From contig CBFDDF010000012.1 of the NCBI GenBank assembly GCA_965603495.1, positions 4,252 through 68,251 of the forward strand: 64,000 bases of DNA. Direction: 5' to 3'. A program made the position numbers and the translations under genes. A model generated the notes under the pieces. It saw nothing but the letters and a program-made list of their open reading frames with translations. It was not told where the DNA came from and ran no database searches. Positions 61,186 to 64,000 of the stretch are shown here, piece after piece. The first letter of the stretch is position 1. Every line of letters starts with the position of its first letter. Source of the stretch: Thiomicrorhabdus sp965603495. GTDB lineage: Bacteria; Pseudomonadota; Gammaproteobacteria; Thiomicrospirales; Thiomicrospiraceae.

Positions 61186-61908
61186 CTAATCTTCAAATTC
61201 AGCATCGTAATAGAACTTTTGAACATCATCTAAATCATCTAATAAATCGAAGAACTTGTGAAGTTGCTCTAAATCTTCTCCACTAACGGGGTTGAGAATT
61301 TTAGGTAAAAATTGAATTTCATCGACTTCGAAATCAATCTCACCGAATGCATCGATCAATGCATTTTTAACTTTAGCGTATTCAGTATGCGGTGCAAATA
61401 CTGTAATAAAACCATCTTCAGATTCAATATCGGTAACATCAACGTCTGCCATCATTAAAGCTTCTAAAGCCGCTTCTTCGTCCTCTCCTTTATAAGAGAG
61501 GACCGCCGAATGATCAAACATGTGGCTCACGCTACCTTGGGTACCGATTTTGCAATCAACCTTAGTAAAGCAGTGACGAACATCGCCAAAAGTACGATTA
61601 GGGTTATCTGTTAAGCAATCGATAATAATCATGGTATTTCCAGGACCATAACCTTCATAACGTGCCAAGGCAAAATCTTCACCACCGCCACCTTGGGCTT
61701 TGGCAACCGCTTTTTCAATAACGTGCGTTGGTACTTGACTCTTTTTAGCGCGTTCAATCAAACCACGTAATGCTAGGTTACCATCAGGGTCTGCACCGCC
61801 GATTTTAGCACATACATAGATTTCACGACCAAATTTACCATAAACTTTCGTCTTGGCATCTGCCGTCTTAGCCATAGATGCTTTACGGTTTTGATATGCT
61901 CTTCCCAT
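61186..61908 (-). CDS. yeeN: YebC/PmpR-family protein, YeeN type
   Basis: A 240-residue protein of the YebC family, whose members are transcription regulators and translation factors. MGRAYQNRKASMAKT, IYVCAKIGGADPDGNLALRGLIERAK and KAQGGGGEDFALARYEGYGPG match the YeeN branch closely; YebC proper begins MAGHSKWANIKH. It is monocistronic. Whether it acts on DNA or on ribosomes at proline stretches, as recently proposed for the family, cannot be told. Confidence 0.92.
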   Translation of the reverse strand: MGRAYQNRKASMAKTADAKTKVYGKFGREIYVCAKIGGADPDGNLALRGLIERAKKSQVPTHVIEKAVAKAQGGGGEDFALARYEGYGPGNTMIIIDCLTDNPNRTFGDVRHCFTKVDCKIGTQGSVSHMFDHSAVLSYKGEDEEAALEALMMADVDVTDIESEDGFITVFAPHTEYAKVKNALIDAFGEIDFEVDEIQFLPKILNPVSGEDLEQLHKFFDLLDDLDDVQKFYYDAEFED

Positions 61909-62134
61909 TGCGTTATTGCTCCTTTAATTTTTAACCCCAAATTTTACACGATTACACGGTTGTTTAAACAACCTTTTGAGGAAAATACTCAAGCAACTCT
62001 TCTCAAAACGAGTTTGCACGCACCTCATAAGGATACGGTTAATGATGGGCTAATCACTGAAAATGCATAGGGTTTGAGTTTGATTAATGAATAACACTAT
62101 CGCTAGTTGCATCTAAAAATGCCTTTTAAAACTT

Positions 62135-62146
62135 ACCAGGCCTGGT
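62135..62146. repeat. Iterated palindrome ACCAGGCCTGGT, copy 10 (exact, intergenic)
   Basis: Exact 12-mer 120 bp upstream of yaeQ in a 356-bp gap. Flanking CTTTTA (62123-62128) and TAAAAG (62147-62152) could extend the stem if six bases bulge out. I see no other clear element in this gap. Confidence 0.9.
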
Positions 62147-62264
62147 TAAAAGCAAAACTATCCTTTTTTTTCATGTATTTACCTGTAAAATCACCGCCCA
62201 AACTTCGTATAAGATGCTCCTAAAGTGTTAGTAACGAAATTTTAACTAACCTAAGGTGTATTCA

Positions 62265-62804
62265 GTGGCTTTAAAACCCAAAATTTACAAACTAAAATTA
62301 ACCCTGTCTGATCTCAATCGAAATCATTATGACACGCTTAATTTGACGCTCGCCCAACACCCTTCAGAGAGTGCTGAACGGATGATGGTGCGTGTCGTGG
62401 CTTTTGCATTCAACACTCAAGAGTTTCTCAGCTTTACCAAAGGACTGAGCGCTATTGAGGAGCCTGACGTTTGGGCGAGAACCCTGGATGATCAAATCTC
62501 CTTGTGGATTGATATTGGCGAACCTGCGGTAGACCGGGTAAAAAAATCGACGCGACTAGCGCACGCTGTGAAAGTTTACAGTTTCAATACAAAATCTGAT
62601 GTTTGGTGGAGTCAAAACCAAGCCGCATTCAGCAAACTAGAAGCCTCTATTTACCGATTAGAGTGGTCTCAAATCAAAGACTTAGCCAAACTCATACAAA
62701 GAAGCATGGATTGGTCAGTCACAATTTCTGGTGATACTGCCTATTTTGCAACTGAGTCAGGTGAAGCTGAAATCACGCTTCAGACCTTACAGCTGGTCGA
62801 ATAA
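62265..62804 (+). CDS. yaeQ: YaeQ family protein
   Basis: A 179-residue protein with KPKIYKLKLTLSDLNRNHYDTLNLTLAQHPSE as family opening (key residues IYK and HPSE), ERMMVRVVAFAF, WIDIGEP and YSFNTKSDVWW. YaeQ has a PD-(D/E)XK-like nuclease fold, but its role is unknown; it was reported to affect haemolysin expression in E. coli when RfaH is absent. I use GTG at 62265 (an AAGG site about 8 nt upstream, MALKPK start as in relatives) rather than GTG at 62256. Confidence 0.9.
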   Translation: MALKPKIYKLKLTLSDLNRNHYDTLNLTLAQHPSESAERMMVRVVAFAFNTQEFLSFTKGLSAIEEPDVWARTLDDQISLWIDIGEPAVDRVKKSTRLAHAVKVYSFNTKSDVWWSQNQAAFSKLEASIYRLEWSQIKDLAKLIQRSMDWSVTISGDTAYFATESGEAEITLQTLQLVE

Positions 62805-62917
62805 ATGCCTTTCAGAAAGCGTTACTAGCTGTAATTATTCCTAAGAAATGTCAACGCTTGCTGTATAGTTAGACTTAAAACTTAAATTTTAAAAAACACA
62901 TTAGAACAAGACCTTTT

Positions 62918-63082
62918 ATGAATAGACGCAAAAAAATCATCCAAAAATTGTCCAAAAAATATAAGCAGTCTCAGGCCAAGAAACATCCTAAGAATAAATC
63001 GCCTTATATTGCGAAAGCAGATAGAGAAGAAGCTGAAGTGACAGCTTCCGAAAGTCAAACTGAGCAGTCTGCAGACGCTTAA
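62918..63082 (+). CDS. Small lysine-rich DUF2986-like protein
   Basis: A 54-residue frame from ATG 62918 to TAA 63080-63082: MNRRKKIIQKLSKKYKQ, then KHPKNKSPYIAKADREEAE and an acidic end. This follows the DUF2986 pattern of gammaproteobacteria (MNRKKKI start, KPxYIxKADR middle). Function unknown; the highly basic first half suggests RNA or ribosome binding, which is inference. It lies between yaeQ and yehS on the same strand. Confidence 0.75.
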   Translation: MNRRKKIIQKLSKKYKQSQAKKHPKNKSPYIAKADREEAEVTASESQTEQSADA

Positions 63083-63172
63083 ATTCTGCCCCGACAATTG
63101 AACCTACTTTATAAACCACTCAAGCCCGCTGTGCGTACTGCACAAAAATGGCTTAGACGAGGACATACCTAA

Positions 63173-63646
63173 ATGACACATAACGACATCTTACGCCGCC
63201 TTCGCTACACCTTTGATTTAGACGACGCTAAAATGATTGCAATCTACGCTTCTGCAGATCAAGAAATAACGCGTGAGCAACTGAGTAATTGGTTAAAGAA
63301 AGAGGATGAAGAATCTTATGTAGAGATGGCTGACGTTGAATTAGCGGCTTTTCTAAATGGCTTCATAAATGAAAAACGCGGTAAAAAAGAGGGGGAACAG
63401 CCTGTTGCTGAAACCAGCTTAACCCACAATATCATTTTCATGAAACTTAAAATCGCCTTAAACTTAAAAGCAGAAGAGGTTTTAGAAATCTTGGGATTGG
63501 CAGATTTCCGTTTAAGTAAACATGAACTGAGCGCTTTCTTTCGCAAGCCCGGCCATAAACACTACCGTGAATGTAAGGATCAGATCTTACGTAACTTTTT
63601 AAACGGTTTACAAAAAATGCACCGTCCAGCGCCTGAACAAGCTTAG
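63173..63646 (+). CDS. yehS: YehS family (DUF1456) protein
   Basis: A 157-residue soluble protein made of two DUF1456 repeats: ILRRLRYTFDLDDAKMIAIYASA (about 5-27) with LSNWLKKEDEESY, and IIFMKLKIALNLKAEEVLEILGLA (about 87-110) with LSAFFRKPGHKHYRECKDQILRNFLNGLQ (only key parts KHYRECKDQ noted). The family is conserved in gammaproteobacteria, with no known function; the fold resembles small DNA-binding repeats. Possibly in one transcript with the DUF2986-like gene. Confidence 0.9.
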   Translation: MTHNDILRRLRYTFDLDDAKMIAIYASADQEITREQLSNWLKKEDEESYVEMADVELAAFLNGFINEKRGKKEGEQPVAETSLTHNIIFMKLKIALNLKAEEVLEILGLADFRLSKHELSAFFRKPGHKHYRECKDQILRNFLNGLQKMHRPAPEQA

Positions 63647-63692
63647 AGCAACACAGCCCCGCTTCACACCCCAAAAACCCATCATTAACAGA

Positions 63693-63732
63693 AAAGCCTT
63701 AGCTTAAACATTAAATTGATTAAGCGGGCTTT
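63693..63732 (+). terminator. Interrupted hairpin after yehS
   Basis: AAAGCC and GCTTAA pair with TTAAGC and GGCTTT around a 12-nt loop, with a small internal loop. The T run behind it is short, so it is a weak terminator candidate. Confidence 0.4.
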
Positions 63733-63812
63733 CCTGCGTTTTAAAAGCTTGTTATTTTTTTAAACATTATCTTCTGCAAGTACAAACCTTACTATTCATC
63801 AAACACTGCCGA

Positions 63813-63824
63813 ACCAGGCCTGGT
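63813..63824. repeat. Iterated palindrome ACCAGGCCTGGT, copy 11 (exact, intergenic)
   Basis: Exact 12-mer in the gap between yehS and the tRNA-Lys gene, without extended symmetry. Confidence 0.9.
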
Positions 63825-63903
63825 AACTTCATATAAAAGCGTGATCTCTTTAAAAACATATACGTTTATCAGGAAAAGATTAAGGACATAAATCATAGGC
63901 AAT

Positions 63904-63940
63904 AAAAAAGCCCCGTATTTCATAAGAAATACGGGGCTTT
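63904..63940 (-). terminator. Terminator after tRNA-Lys
   Basis: Eleven-bp stem GCCCCGTATTT / AAATACGGGGC with a 6-nt loop; the plus-strand A run at 63904-63909 is a T run at the end of the minus-strand transcript. Confidence 0.9.
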
Positions 63941-63946
63941 AGAATA

Positions 63947-64000
63947 TGGTGGGCCGTGTGCGATTCGAACGCACGACCAATTGGTTAAAAGCCAACTGCT
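63947..64000 (-). tRNA. tRNA-Lys (UUU anticodon), 3' part; runs off the right edge
   Basis: The minus strand reads an anticodon arm with loop CTTTTAA (anticodon TTT), a T arm GTGCG-TTCGAAT-CGCAC, the acceptor 3' strand CGGCCC, discriminator A and an encoded CCA. Anticodon stem GTTGG/CCAAT resembles E. coli tRNA-Lys. The D arm and 5' end lie outside the window. Confidence 0.95.

Overview
The window looks like chromosomal DNA from a low-GC, sulfur-oxidising gammaproteobacterium. The best guess is the Thiomicrospira / Thiomicrorhabdus / Hydrogenovibrio group, inferred from protein resemblance and not tested by search. Gammaproteobacterial neighbourhoods support this: clpX-clpP-tig, lolD-lolC near mfd, dnaQ/rnhA/methyltransferase/gloB/mltD, and cysS divergent from ppi-lpxH. 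Sulfur metabolism shows in a sulfide:quinone oxidoreductase, an ETHE1-type persulfide dioxygenase, a rhodanese and a DUF2892 protein. I see no prophage, insertion sequence, rRNA or CRISPR.

Layout. 1-9.2 kb: protein quality control (clpX, clpP, tig), an ABC-F ATPase, lipoprotein release (lolD plus one lolC/E-type permease), a TRIC-type membrane protein and SQR. 9.4-20.2 kb: a compact RND-like membrane protein, mfd, csiV, hemJ, slyD, a membrane c-type cytochrome, ycgN, an RluA-type pseudouridine synthase and an AlkC-type glycosylase. 20.3-28.3 kb is the most accessory-looking stretch: a short CheZ-like phosphatase behind a sigma-54-like promoter, a ZIP-type metal transporter with two cNMP-fold domains in its central loop, a FemAB-like protein, then an exosortase, its probable substrate, a LuxR-type regulator and a small secreted protein. 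28.4-33 kb: a thiamin operon (thiC-thiO-thiS-thiG) under a TPP riboswitch. 33-46 kb: hrpA, persulfide dioxygenase, dnaQ, rnhA, gloB and two lytic transglycosylases (mltD, slt). 46-55.6 kb: a predicted small RNA, cysS, two cyclophilins, lpxH, a dicarboxylate/amino-acid symporter, rhodanese, pgpA, argG, psd and glnB. 55.7-64 kb: ntrBC behind a DtxR-type regulator, YebC-family yeeN, yaeQ, small conserved proteins and the 3' part of a tRNA-Lys.

Four observations stand out. (1) The 12-bp palindrome ACCAGGCCTGGT occurs 11 times exactly and three more times with one mismatch, in coding sequence in all three frames and between genes, where two copies grow into perfect 30- and 34-bp palindromes. (2) A full-consensus sigma-70 promoter (TTGACA-N17-TATAAT) at 46269-46297 drives an unannotated RNA of about 90 nt with a UCCUCCUC segment and an intrinsic terminator. 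(3) The exosortase substrate and the small secreted protein on either side of the LuxR gene share one promoter layout: TCACCC-N4-GGGTGA-like operator, 21 nt, TATACT. (4) The ZIP transporter carries two cNMP-fold domains between its transmembrane halves.

All calls come from reading the sequence and from remembered family features; no database search was run.
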